The position numbers and the translations under genes are program-made. DNA of 32,405 bases from Moraxellaceae bacterium (GTDB lineage: Bacteria > Pseudomonadota > Gammaproteobacteria > Pseudomonadales > Moraxellaceae): positions 1 through 32,405 of the forward strand of contig JACKNZ010000024.1 in NCBI GenBank assembly GCA_024234595.1, in the 5' to 3' direction. The notes beneath the pieces are model-generated. The model was not told where the DNA came from and did no database searches. It saw nothing but the letters and a program-made list of their open reading frames with translations. This document shows, piece after piece, positions 15,497 to 23,897 of the stretch (position 1 is its first letter; each line of letters begins with the position of its first letter).

Positions 15497-16141
15497 TTAG
15501 CCAAATTTGCCGACAAAGGGATTGTGTCGTTTTTCATGTCCAATGGTGGACATTGGCCCATGTCCTGCAATAAATTGATAATCATCTGTTAGGCTAAATA
15601 ATTGTGTGTTAATGGCCGACACTAAATCGTCATAGTTACCGCGTGGAAAATCGGTACGGCCAATACCGCCATTAAATAACACATCACCCACTATCGCCAA
15701 TTTACTGGCATGATGAATAAATACCACATGACCTGGTGTATGACCTGCACAATGACGCACCTCTAACTCTAAGTTTCCTACTTGCACCTTGTCACCCTGA
15801 TTAAGCCATTGATGCGGTACAAAAGGTTCTACTCTCGCTAAATTAAACATCATCGCTTGTTTGGGTAATCCGTCTAGCCAAAATTGTTCCTCTTTATGAG
15901 GGCCAATAATTTGTACTTGATAATGCTCTGCTAGTTGCGCAGCCGCTCCTACATGGTCGATATGGCCATGCGTTAATAACAATTTAGTAATGGTTACTTG
16001 TTGTTTTTCAACAGCAGCCTTCAGTTTTTCTGCTTCGCCACCTGCGTCAATAAGTGTGCCTTGCATGGTTTGGTCACACCATAACAAGGTGCAGTTTTGC
16101 ATAAAAGGCGTGACAGGAATAATTTGATATTTAAGAGCCAT
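15497..16141 (-). CDS. MBL-fold metallohydrolase, YcbL / glyoxalase II-like
   Basis: Cytosolic metallo-beta-lactamase-fold hydrolase of 214 residues, the size of the short glyoxalase II group (E. coli YcbL). The metal ligands are complete: THGHIDH (H58, H60, D62, H63), then GHTPGH with the third histidine, GDVLFNGGIGRTDFP with the bridging aspartate, and AGHGP with the last histidine. It lacks the C-terminal helical domain that binds glutathione in long glyoxalase II enzymes, so true S-lactoylglutathione activity is uncertain. The start at 16141 gives MALKYQIIPVTPFMQNC, the family N-terminus. No clear Shine-Dalgarno. A perfect hairpin terminator lies 46 bases upstream. Confidence 0.9.
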   Translation of the reverse strand: MALKYQIIPVTPFMQNCTLLWCDQTMQGTLIDAGGEAEKLKAAVEKQQVTITKLLLTHGHIDHVGAAAQLAEHYQVQIIGPHKEEQFWLDGLPKQAMMFNLARVEPFVPHQWLNQGDKVQVGNLELEVRHCAGHTPGHVVFIHHASKLAIVGDVLFNGGIGRTDFPRGNYDDLVSAINTQLFSLTDDYQFIAGHGPMSTIGHEKRHNPFVGKFG

Positions 16142-16186
16142 AATTTAAAAGAGTGCGTTATTTGAGATGGGACAGTATAACCCAAA

Positions 16187-16219
16187 AGCAAAAAGACAGC
16201 ACTTGGCTGTCTTTTTGCT
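16187..16219 (-). terminator. perfect hairpin terminator upstream of the metallohydrolase gene
   Basis: AGCAAAAAGACAGC (16187-16200) and GCTGTCTTTTTGCT (16206-16219) are exact reverse complements around a five-base loop. In the minus direction the stem runs into TTTTTGCTTTT. It should stop transcripts coming from the GH31 gene before the metallohydrolase. Confidence 0.75.
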
Positions 16220-16289
16220 TTCATTTCTTGTTCTACCTTATCAGAGGGAGACTTTCCACAAACCTAATACTTGATAAGCGCATAAAATT

Positions 16290-16374
16290 CCTCCCCCTTT
16301 TCAAGGGGAGGTTAGGTGGGGTTAAACTTGACAGCCCTGCTTATCGGAGGCTAGGGGGAGTTTCATTTAACCCC
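16290..16374. repeat. palindromic GGGGAGGTTAGGTGGGG-type repeat
   Basis: Contains a hairpin CCT(C)CCCCTT-ttc-AAGGGGAGG (16290-16311), then GTTAGGTGGGGTTAAA, and an inverted repeat GGGGTTAAA (16318-16326) / TTTAACCCC (16366-16374). The right arm lies inside the last codons of the GH31 gene, so the element supplies that gene's stop codon. This GGGGAGGTTAGGTGGGGTT sequence resembles an intergenic repeat common in many bacterial genomes. Confidence 0.65.
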
Positions 16375-18624
16375 TAAACTTTTCAAATTAGCCTCAAACT
16401 GCGCGCCAACCGTTGAGCCTTGCTTGTAAAAGGCGGCTGGCGTTCCTAATGGCGCATAAACCCACTGCCAGCTACCTTTTGCGGAATTAACTGCACTTAA
16501 CCACCACGGCGCACTCGGAGCATTGCTGCCTTTGCCATATTTGTAACCCGTAAAGGCGTGTACCCATGTAGTAGTAGCGGCATTCGGAAAGTAAACTTTT
16601 TTCCAACCATAATTATAAGCATTTTTATTGATGACAGGTGCCATCAAAATTTCACTGCCTAACATGATATGGTCATCTAAAGTCGCAAGTTCGGCATCAT
16701 TGCTATAGTGCAACATTGGGTGGCGCACCACTGGCCAGCCCTTAGTGGCTGCCTCAGCAAATAACTGCTTGCGATAAAAGGCTAAGGCTTTGTAAACACG
16801 GGCAAACTTATCAAAGTGGCTATAAGTTTCGTTGTTACTATAAAACTGTGCATTATCTTCGGGCTTTAAACCTTCGTGGGTACGATAGGCAGTGGTAAAG
16901 GCCGAAAATTCCATCCAACGCTGCAATAATTCTTGCTCACGGTTGTAACCTACCCCACCCAGCGTGGCATTAGTATAGCCGCCAATATCACTGTGGCTTA
17001 AGGAAATACCCGAAAATCCACCCGTCATGGTTGCCATAATCGCAGACTTAAAGCCGTCATATTTGTCCCATGTCACCAACTGGTCACCTTGCCATAACAA
17101 GGTCGAGTACATAGGCGTACGCGCCGAACCTGAGCGGTTAAAAAACACTACATCGTTACCTAAGCCAGCCTCTGTAATTGCTTCACGCGCCACACGCGCC
17201 CACTCAACGGGGTATTTGTTGTGGTAACTGGCAGCATCTTCGCCCGACCACAATACCGCATCAAAGGGTAAGGCTTCGGCAAAATCGTGCATCCAACCAC
17301 GGCAACGACCTTCACCAATAAGCTGAGTTTTAATAACCTCTTTAATCCATGTTTCGGCTTGAGGATTGGTTAAATCAATCATACCTGCCGAAAAGTCGGT
17401 ATTAGTGACTTGATAGGGCTGCCCTGCACTGTTTTTAACTAAGTAGCCGTTATTAACTGCTTCGGTATATAAATTGCGTCTTACATTACCCTTTGGACTG
17501 GCATCTACCAAAAAAGGATTGATATAACACAACACATGGCCATTACGGCTTTCGATACGATTAACCAAGCCATTCCAGTTAGGATAGCGGTCTTGGTCTA
17601 ACTCCCAATTCCACCATAATTGCGAGCCAAAACTGGTTTGACGTTTGCCGACCCAATCTTGCAACCATACGCCAGCAACTGGCGTGCCGCGTCTTTCAAG
17701 TTCGGTTAAAACAGCGTTGACTTTATCAGTGCCGCCTTGCATACCCACAATCGCGCCTTCGTTAAACCAGTCTGGCAGTTGGCGCATACGACCTGTATAG
17801 TCGGTAAAACGTTGAATCAATTCCAACATACTGTTACCTAACAAAATACGACCTGTCATTTGATTGCTAAACAAACGCACACGCACACGATTAACGTCAC
17901 TTAAATCAAAGACCGAATACTGAGTATTTTCTAAAAACAACGATTTATTGGTGTTGGTAATATACTGAGGCACTGCATAATAAGTGGTCAGCTCGTTACC
18001 TGCTGCCCCTGCGGAGCCTAAATTAACCGCACCACTAATCGGTTGATGGCCACGACCAACACCGCCTTCTTCTGACAACACAGGCACGACTTTGCCTTTA
18101 AGGTCTAATACCGAAAATTGCTCACCAAAGCCGTGAAAACGCTCATTGTTACTAGAGCTATAGGCCAACTCGCTATAATTAACGGCGGCATTATCAAAGC
18201 TCAATTTGTAGCGTAAATGCCCTGTTAATGGCTGGGTAAAACTGAGGGTGTAATTGGTGGTACAAGCGGCATTGCCTGTTAAACGGCCTTTAAAAACAAC
18301 CTCTGTGCCACTTTGAGTAAAAGAAGTAATGCTTTGGTCGGTACATTGGCTGTTGATATTTTCTTTAACATCAAAGGAGCCGCGCAACTCATGGGCATCT
18401 AGGCTGTGTGTGCCAGCGCGTACAAAACTTTCGTTGGCTACAGACTCCCAAACAATGCGTGTACCATTTTTAACTTGTAAACGATTACCTGTCCACAATA
18501 CCGTAAAAGCACCTACGCTACTGGTGGTTGCCGCAGGCGCAGCAGTAATGGCATTCGCTGCATTTGCTTGCTCAACACTCATCACACTGCTTGCAATCAT
18601 TAGACTAAGTATCGTTTTTTTCAT
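16363..18624 (-). CDS. secreted GH31 glycoside hydrolase, YihQ-like
   Basis: Retaining alpha-glycosidase of 753 residues with a signal peptide (MKKTILSLMIASSVMSVEQANA), so exported. The GH31 barrel is complete: nucleophile D447 in RGWMHDFAEALPF, acid/base D514 in LLWQGDQLVTW, and HSDIGGYT with Y550. VWLQDWVGKRQTSFGSQLWWNW is the YihQ-type segment. Compared from memory with E. coli YihQ (Q288, R301, W304, Y508 contacting sulfoquinovose), this protein has Q322, Q335, W338 and Y550; the sulfonate-binding arginine is glutamine. It may therefore be a related alpha-glucosidase. AGAGGG lies nine bases before the ATG at 18624; an upstream in-frame start at 18678 would bury the signal peptide. No sulfoglycolysis genes are nearby. 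Confidence 0.85.
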   Translation of the reverse strand: MKKTILSLMIASSVMSVEQANAANAITAAPAATTSSVGAFTVLWTGNRLQVKNGTRIVWESVANESFVRAGTHSLDAHELRGSFDVKENINSQCTDQSITSFTQSGTEVVFKGRLTGNAACTTNYTLSFTQPLTGHLRYKLSFDNAAVNYSELAYSSSNNERFHGFGEQFSVLDLKGKVVPVLSEEGGVGRGHQPISGAVNLGSAGAAGNELTTYYAVPQYITNTNKSLFLENTQYSVFDLSDVNRVRVRLFSNQMTGRILLGNSMLELIQRFTDYTGRMRQLPDWFNEGAIVGMQGGTDKVNAVLTELERRGTPVAGVWLQDWVGKRQTSFGSQLWWNWELDQDRYPNWNGLVNRIESRNGHVLCYINPFLVDASPKGNVRRNLYTEAVNNGYLVKNSAGQPYQVTNTDFSAGMIDLTNPQAETWIKEVIKTQLIGEGRCRGWMHDFAEALPFDAVLWSGEDAASYHNKYPVEWARVAREAITEAGLGNDVVFFNRSGSARTPMYSTLLWQGDQLVTWDKYDGFKSAIMATMTGGFSGISLSHSDIGGYTNATLGGVGYNREQELLQRWMEFSAFTTAYRTHEGLKPEDNAQFYSNNETYSHFDKFARVYKALAFYRKQLFAEAATKGWPVVRHPMLHYSNDAELATLDDHIMLGSEILMAPVINKNAYNYGWKKVYFPNAATTTWVHAFTGYKYGKGSNAPSAPWWLSAVNSAKGSWQWVYAPLGTPAAFYKQGSTVGAQFEANLKSLGVK

Positions 18625-18797
18625 TGGTGAATGCCCTCTATATTTTGTAGGACAATCTTTCAAAAAGACAAATATCATTGCTTGTGAAAAAGTGACAAAT
18701 TTGCTGTTTTTTACGTCAAGGCAGCACTTAGCAGCAAAGAAAATGATTTTGGTGTACTATTTGCCCAATTTTGTTGTTTCACCTAAGGAGTAAAGCT

Positions 18798-19286
18798 ATG
18801 CCCTCGTTTGATGTTGTCTCTGAGTTAGAAATGTATGAAGTCAATCATGCCGTGGCCAATACCACCAAAGAAATTCAAACGCGTTTTGATTTTAGGGGCG
18901 CGAATGTCAAAGTTGAACTCAATGAAAAAAACAAGGATATCAAGTTGACTGGTGAGTCTGATTTTCAGGTTGAACAAGTGTATGCCATGCTAGAGAATCA
19001 TTGCTTAAAGCGTAAAATTGATGTGCAATGTTTAGATGCCCAAAAAATGACTGCCTCGGGTAAAGAAATGCACCAAGTAATTAAACTCAAAGATGGTTTA
19101 GATAGCGATACTGCCAAAAAAATCGTCAAAGTGATTAAAGAATCGGGTATAAAAGCCCAAGCCAGTATTCAAGGCGAAAAAGTCCGTGTGACAGATAAGA
19201 AAAAAGATACCTTGCAAGCGGTGATGAATTTACTGCGCGAGCAAAAGCTCGGCGTTCCTTTGCAATTCAACAACTTCAAGGACTAA
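18798..19286 (+). CDS. yajQ: YajQ family nucleotide-binding protein
   Basis: Cytosolic protein of 162 residues with the family N-terminus MPSFDVVSELEMYEVNHAVANTTKEIQTRFDFRG and C-terminus LREQKLGVPLQFNNFKD. YajQ has two RNP-like folds and binds nucleotides; the Xanthomonas homologue binds c-di-GMP and acts with a LysR-type regulator. AAGGAG lies about eight bases before the ATG; a nine-codon upstream extension (from 18771) has no support. A DUF4442 gene starts six bases after the stop, probably in the same transcript. Confidence 0.95.
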   Translation: MPSFDVVSELEMYEVNHAVANTTKEIQTRFDFRGANVKVELNEKNKDIKLTGESDFQVEQVYAMLENHCLKRKIDVQCLDAQKMTASGKEMHQVIKLKDGLDSDTAKKIVKVIKESGIKAQASIQGEKVRVTDKKKDTLQAVMNLLREQKLGVPLQFNNFKD

Positions 19287-19292
19287 GCTAGT

Positions 19293-19778
19293 ATGTCTAA
19301 TCAACTTAAAAAAGTCGTCGAATCCGCCAAATGGCTTCCTGCCAACGTTCGTGCGGTGGTGGTATCCAAAATTTTGGGCAAAGTAGTGCCATATGTTGGC
19401 ACCTCAGGTTTGTTATACGAAGAAATCTCGCCAGAGCGTGTGATTGTCAGCATAAAAAACCGACATAAAGTTCAAAACCATATTAACAATGTTCACGCAG
19501 CCGCTATGGCGTTATTGGCCGAAACTGCAACGGGTTTTGTGGTGGGCATTAACCTTCCCGATGACAAATTACCGTTAATTAAAACCCTAAAAGTGGACTT
19601 TAACAAACGGACTCAAGGTGATATGCGTGCCGTAGCCACGTTGACCCCTGCCGATATTGCGCGCATTCAACAAGAGCCTAAAGGTGAAGTATTGGTGCCA
19701 GTGTCAGTGACTGACGAAAGCGGTGGCGAACCCATTCAATGTGAAATGCTATGGGCATGGGTTCCTAAAAAGCGTTAA
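19293..19778 (+). CDS. DUF4442 hotdog-fold protein, putative thioesterase
   Basis: Protein of 161 residues resembling the DUF4442 branch of the hotdog thioesterase superfamily: an N-terminal helix, VVPYVGTSGLLYEEISPERVIVSIKNRHKVQNHINNVHAAAMALLAETATGFVVG with the conserved NNVHA-ALLAE helix, and a C-terminal VSVTDESGGEPIQCEMLWAWVPKK strand pair. Relatives hydrolyse acyl-CoA esters, but many are untested. Start is six bases after yajQ and has no strong Shine-Dalgarno, so translation may be coupled. A bidirectional terminator follows. Confidence 0.8.
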   Translation: MSNQLKKVVESAKWLPANVRAVVVSKILGKVVPYVGTSGLLYEEISPERVIVSIKNRHKVQNHINNVHAAAMALLAETATGFVVGINLPDDKLPLIKTLKVDFNKRTQGDMRAVATLTPADIARIQQEPKGEVLVPVSVTDESGGEPIQCEMLWAWVPKKR

Positions 19779-19795
19779 AGAATTAGAAATAAGCC

Positions 19796-19817
19796 TGAGG
19801 TGGATTATCCCACCTCA
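19796..19817. terminator. bidirectional terminator hairpin
   Basis: TGAGGTGG (19796-19803) pairs perfectly with CCACCTCA (19810-19817), loop ATTATC, between the convergent DUF4442 and antiporter genes, 18 bases after one stop and nine before the other. Confidence 0.6.
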
Positions 19818-19826
19818 TAGCCTCAA

Positions 19827-21584
19827 TCAATGGACGTGCTCATCATCATCCAAGGTTTCTATCAGAGCAATTTGCAACCGCGAATGCAATTTAACAAAAC
19901 GACTCCATAATAATGGAATTAGCAAGCTAAATAATAATACAACCACCCACATCCATTTAGTTGGCGGCAAAATACTACTACTTAACGCCGATACCAATAC
20001 TAAAATCACAAACACTGCGATAATTGGAATTACTTCAGAAATCATTTTACGGACAGGCATTGTATATTGCCCTGCTTTCTCAGGGCTGACACTCATCTCT
20101 GCGAGTAACATACTTAAGGCTTTTAATTTACGATACGCCGCAATTAAAAATGGTAAAGACGCTAATAAGGCACCACTCCAAATCACCGTTTTTTCTAAGC
20201 CTTCATTTTTCAAGATATTTGGCACATATTTTTCTAAAAACTCAGCAAAATAAGCACTCATCAAAAAGATGGCGATAACTAAGGCAAAATTAACTAGAGC
20301 ATGAATAATAATACGGCGAATCATTTTAGCAATAATAACATTATCGCCTTGTGGCTGAATACTTTGTAACCATAGAGTATAGGCACTGCCCACTTGTTTC
20401 ATTTTATTGGGTAACAACAGTGCTAATTTATTGGAACTCACATCGGAATAACGAATTAAATAGGGCGTTAATAAGGTGGTTATTGCCGCTACTGCGACTG
20501 CAATTGGATATAAAAATTCACTGGTTACTTTTAGCGCAACCCCTAATGAGGCAATAATAAATGAAAACTCACCAATTTGTGCCAACCCCATACCTACCTT
20601 AACCGAAGTGCGTGCTTCTTGACCTGCCAAAAATGCCCCTGCCGAACAACTAAGTACCTTACCAACCACGACTGCAAGGGTTATAACCAAAATAGGTACA
20701 GCATAATCCACTAGCACACTTGGATTAAATAACAAACCAATGGCCACGAAAAAAATCGCACTAAACATATCACGGACTGGCTCAATTAAATGTTCTATTT
20801 TTTTGACTTGCCGTGATTCGGCAATAATTGCACCGATTAAAAAAGCACCTAAAGCCATACTGTAGTTAAGTTTAATCACCAATAAACAAAAACCAAACAA
20901 CAGTCCCAACACCGAAACTAATAGCATTTCTTGGCTTTTAAAACTATCAATATAATTTAATAATCTCGGTACAGTTAAAATACCTACGACTAAAGAAACA
21001 ACGATAAATAAAGTTAATTCTCCTAAGGTGCTAAAAACAGCAGCCGTACTCACCGTGCCACTGGTGGCAATACCTGTTAGCAACACCAAAATAGCAATGG
21101 CTAAAATATCTTCAATAATCAAAATACCAAAAATTAGTTTAGCAAAGGCTTCTTTTTTTAAATTTAATCCTTCTAAGGCTTTAATAATGATTGTTGTTGA
21201 CGAAATCGCTAACATTGCTCCTAAAAACAAGGAGTCCATGGTACTCCAACCAAAAAATGCTCCGATATAATAACCTAGCCAAATCATCACTATGATTTCG
21301 GTAACACCTGCAATAAAAGCAGCCATGCCCACTTGTGCTAATTTTTTAATACTAAATTCTAAACCCAAGGAAAATAATAAAAACACCACACCTAATTCGG
21401 CCAAAATATGAATGGTATGTTCGTCATGGATTAACGCAAACGGGGGGGTATGCGGGCCAATTAACACACCCGCTAATAAATAACCTAAAACAACAGGTTG
21501 TTTTAAACGATGAAACAATAAAGTGACAAAGCCTGCTACTAACATAATAATGGCTAAATCTTGAATAAATGCTTGGGCATGCAT
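19827..21584 (-). CDS. Kef-type cation:proton antiporter (CPA2) without RCK domain
   Basis: Polytopic inner-membrane antiporter of 585 residues. The first 380 residues are a CPA2 exchanger: FHRLKQPVVLGYLLAGVLIGPHTPP, HILAELGVVFLLFSLGLEFS, AISSTTIIIKALEG, FGILIIEDILAI with the ion-binding region, and MGLAQIGEFSFIIASLG. KefB, KefC and YbaL carry a cytosolic Rossmann (TrkA-N) domain after this. Here it is replaced by another membrane region with about four spans (roughly 425-445, 470-490, 515-535, 542-562) and an acidic His-containing tail. GGAG lies five bases before the ATG. Probably exchanges K+ or Na+ for protons. Confidence 0.88.
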   Translation of the reverse strand: MHAQAFIQDLAIIMLVAGFVTLLFHRLKQPVVLGYLLAGVLIGPHTPPFALIHDEHTIHILAELGVVFLLFSLGLEFSIKKLAQVGMAAFIAGVTEIIVMIWLGYYIGAFFGWSTMDSLFLGAMLAISSTTIIIKALEGLNLKKEAFAKLIFGILIIEDILAIAILVLLTGIATSGTVSTAAVFSTLGELTLFIVVSLVVGILTVPRLLNYIDSFKSQEMLLVSVLGLLFGFCLLVIKLNYSMALGAFLIGAIIAESRQVKKIEHLIEPVRDMFSAIFFVAIGLLFNPSVLVDYAVPILVITLAVVVGKVLSCSAGAFLAGQEARTSVKVGMGLAQIGEFSFIIASLGVALKVTSEFLYPIAVAVAAITTLLTPYLIRYSDVSSNKLALLLPNKMKQVGSAYTLWLQSIQPQGDNVIIAKMIRRIIIHALVNFALVIAIFLMSAYFAEFLEKYVPNILKNEGLEKTVIWSGALLASLPFLIAAYRKLKALSMLLAEMSVSPEKAGQYTMPVRKMISEVIPIIAVFVILVLVSALSSSILPPTKWMWVVVLLFSLLIPLLWSRFVKLHSRLQIALIETLDDDEHVH

Positions 21585-21647
21585 ACATACTCCGCTTTTA
21601 AATTTCCTAACAAAATTATAATGGTTTTTACTCGGTCTATCATCATA

Positions 21648-21857
21648 TCAATAATGAGGTGGCGGCACCTCATATGCCATATCAGCAATATTCGATGGTT
21701 GCAGCGATTTTAGTTGCTGATACAATACTTTGACTTGTTGTTGCAACAAATCAATCTGTTGCTGTTGCTCCACCACAATACGATTTAATGTCTCTACCAA
21801 ATCATCCTGAAAAGCCAACTTTATTTCTAAAGCCTCTATTTTGGCGGCAATATCCAT
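21648..21857 (-). CDS. slyX: SlyX family protein
   Basis: Small coiled-coil protein of 69 residues: IEALEIKLAFQDDLVETLNRIVVEQQQQIDLLQQQVKVLYQQL followed by a short linker and the conserved terminal PPPHY. Function is not established in any organism. AGAGG lies about eight bases before the ATG. It lies between the antiporter and uup, divergent from uup. Confidence 0.93.
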   Translation of the reverse strand: MDIAAKIEALEIKLAFQDDLVETLNRIVVEQQQQIDLLQQQVKVLYQQLKSLQPSNIADMAYEVPPPHY

Positions 21858-21971
21858 GATTATTTTCCTCTTTATATGAATTTTTTAGCTAAATATCACG
21901 ATACTTGTTACCATGCACCACGTTTTTTGGGGTTATACCCTATTGTTTTATTGTTATAGGTTTTGGCTGTT

Positions 21972-23861
21972 ATGTCTTTACTCTCTTTTCGCGCTGTGTC
22001 ATTAAGTTTTGGTGGCCCTTTACTGCTCAACCAAGCTGATTTTAGTTTAGAACGTGGCGAACGCGTATGTATTTTAGGGCGTAATGGCGAGGGCAAATCT
22101 AGCCTATTAAAACTACTAACTGGCGAAAATGTCGCCGACAGTGGCGAAATCAGCCGCCAACAAGGCTTAGTGATTGCGGCATTATCACAAGAAGTACCAC
22201 ATAGTTTAACTGGAGATGTTTTTGACATTGTAGCCGATGGCTTAGGACAAGCGGCGGGTTTATTACAAAAATATCATCATTTAAGTCATGCCTGTGAGTT
22301 AGGCGATATGGATGCTTGCACCGAGTTAGCTAATATCCAACACGATATGGATGCTCAAGATAGTTGGTCATTGCAACACAAAGTCGAACAAATCTTAAGC
22401 CGCATGGAGCTTGATGGTAACGCCGCTTTAGATTCACTGTCAGGAGGACGTAAACGTCGAGTGATGTTGGCGCGCGCCCTCGTTCAAGAACCTGATATTT
22501 TACTGTTAGATGAACCAACCAACCATTTGGATGTAGAAAGTATTCAATGGCTAGAAACATTTTTAGCCAGTTACAACGGTACTGCCATTTTTATTAGTCA
22601 TGACCGTGCCTTTATTGACCGAGTTGCAACCCGAGTTGTCGAATTAGACCGAGGCATTTTGCGCAGTTTTGCAGGCAGTTACAGCCAATATCTCATCGAA
22701 AAGCCACAATTACTAGAAGCTGAAGCCAAACAGAATGCGGTCTTTGACAAAAAACTGGCCGAAGAAGAAGTTTGGATTCGTCAAGGGATTAAAGCACGTC
22801 GTACCCGTAACGAAGGTCGTGTTCGTGCGCTCATTGAACTACGCAAAGAACGTGGCGAACGTCGAGAACGTATTGGCACTGCACAAGTATCGATTCAAGA
22901 GGCTCAAAAATCAGGCAAATTAGTATTTGATATTCGCAATATCCAAGTCAGTGCAGGTGATAAAACCTTAGTCAATGATTTTAGTGCGATTGTGATGCGT
23001 GGTGACAAAATTGGCTTATTAGGCGAAAATGGAGTCGGTAAAACCAGTCTTATTCGGGTGATTTTAGGTGAAGACACGCCCACTCAAGGCAGTGTACAAT
23101 TTGGCACAAAATTAGAAATTGCATATTTTGACCAATTGCGTAATCAATTAGATGAAGAAAAAACCGTTCTTGAAAATATCGCCCACGGCTCAGACTTTTT
23201 AGACATCAATGGCGAACGTAAACACGCTCTCAGTTATTTGCAAGACTTTTTATTTTCACCACAACGCGCCCGTACACCTGTTAAAGCATTGTCTGGTGGC
23301 GAACGTAATCGGGTATTATTAGCACGTTTATTTAGCAAGCCATCTAATGTACTGGTCATGGACGAACCAACCAATGATTTAGACATCGAAACCTTAGAGT
23401 TATTAGAAGAACGACTCATGACTTATCAAGGGACAGTGCTATTGATTAGTCATGACCGTGCCTTTTTAGATAACGTGGTCACTAGTACTTGGGCATTTAT
23501 GGGCAATGCCAAAGTCGAAGAATTTATTGGTGGCTATCAAGACTGGCTACGCCAAACAAGTACCCGCCACGCCAAAGTGAGTTCCGCAAATACCGAGAGC
23601 CGCGCAAATCCAGCTCAAAACAAAGAAAAAGCCACAAACGTCAAACGTAAACTAAGCTACAATGAACAGCGTGAGCTTGATGCACTGCCTACTAAAGTTA
23701 GTGCCTTAGAGCAAGAGCAACAACAGTTACAAGATAAACTCAATGATGTAAACTTTTACGCACAGCAGCCTAATGAGGCTATACTGGCAAGTCAGCGTCT
23801 TGGGCAAATAGAAGAACAACTACTCACGCTCTTAGAACGCTGGACTGAGTTAGAATCCTAA
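21972..23861 (+). CDS. uup: ABC-F ATPase Uup
   Basis: Soluble ATPase with two ABC domains, 629 residues, no membrane spans. Domain 1 has Walker A GRNGEGKSS, signature LSGGRKRR and Walker B LLLDEPTNHLD; domain 2 has GENGVGKTS, LSGGERNRV and LVMDEPTNDLD. Between them is the ABC-F linker with the charged block around RQGIKARRTRNEGRV. The last 70 residues form the coiled-coil DNA-binding domain of Uup (KRKLSYNEQRELDALPTKVSALEQEQQQLQ). Uup associates with ribosomes and influences precise transposon excision in E. coli. MSLLSFRAVSLSFGG aligns with the family start; a TTG three codons upstream is possible. A lipoprotein gene follows after 36 bases. Confidence 0.95.
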   Translation: MSLLSFRAVSLSFGGPLLLNQADFSLERGERVCILGRNGEGKSSLLKLLTGENVADSGEISRQQGLVIAALSQEVPHSLTGDVFDIVADGLGQAAGLLQKYHHLSHACELGDMDACTELANIQHDMDAQDSWSLQHKVEQILSRMELDGNAALDSLSGGRKRRVMLARALVQEPDILLLDEPTNHLDVESIQWLETFLASYNGTAIFISHDRAFIDRVATRVVELDRGILRSFAGSYSQYLIEKPQLLEAEAKQNAVFDKKLAEEEVWIRQGIKARRTRNEGRVRALIELRKERGERRERIGTAQVSIQEAQKSGKLVFDIRNIQVSAGDKTLVNDFSAIVMRGDKIGLLGENGVGKTSLIRVILGEDTPTQGSVQFGTKLEIAYFDQLRNQLDEEKTVLENIAHGSDFLDINGERKHALSYLQDFLFSPQRARTPVKALSGGERNRVLLARLFSKPSNVLVMDEPTNDLDIETLELLEERLMTYQGTVLLISHDRAFLDNVVTSTWAFMGNAKVEEFIGGYQDWLRQTSTRHAKVSSANTESRANPAQNKEKATNVKRKLSYNEQRELDALPTKVSALEQEQQQLQDKLNDVNFYAQQPNEAILASQRLGQIEEQLLTLLERWTELES

Positions 23862-23897
23862 AAATAACACAAAAATATCCTAGTTGAGGAGACTATA

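Noticed and set aside
16153..16377. 74-codon plus-strand frame downstream of the GH31 gene
   Set aside because: It consists of terminator hairpin and dispersed repeat sequence and has no start signal.
18329..18793. 154-codon plus-strand frame opposite the start of the GH31 gene
   Set aside because: It is antisense to the signal peptide and N-terminal domain of a well-supported gene and runs into the yajQ leader; no family features.
19723..20253. 176-codon plus-strand frame opposite the antiporter's C-terminal part
   Set aside because: It crosses the terminator and is a mirror of membrane-segment codons; no start signal.
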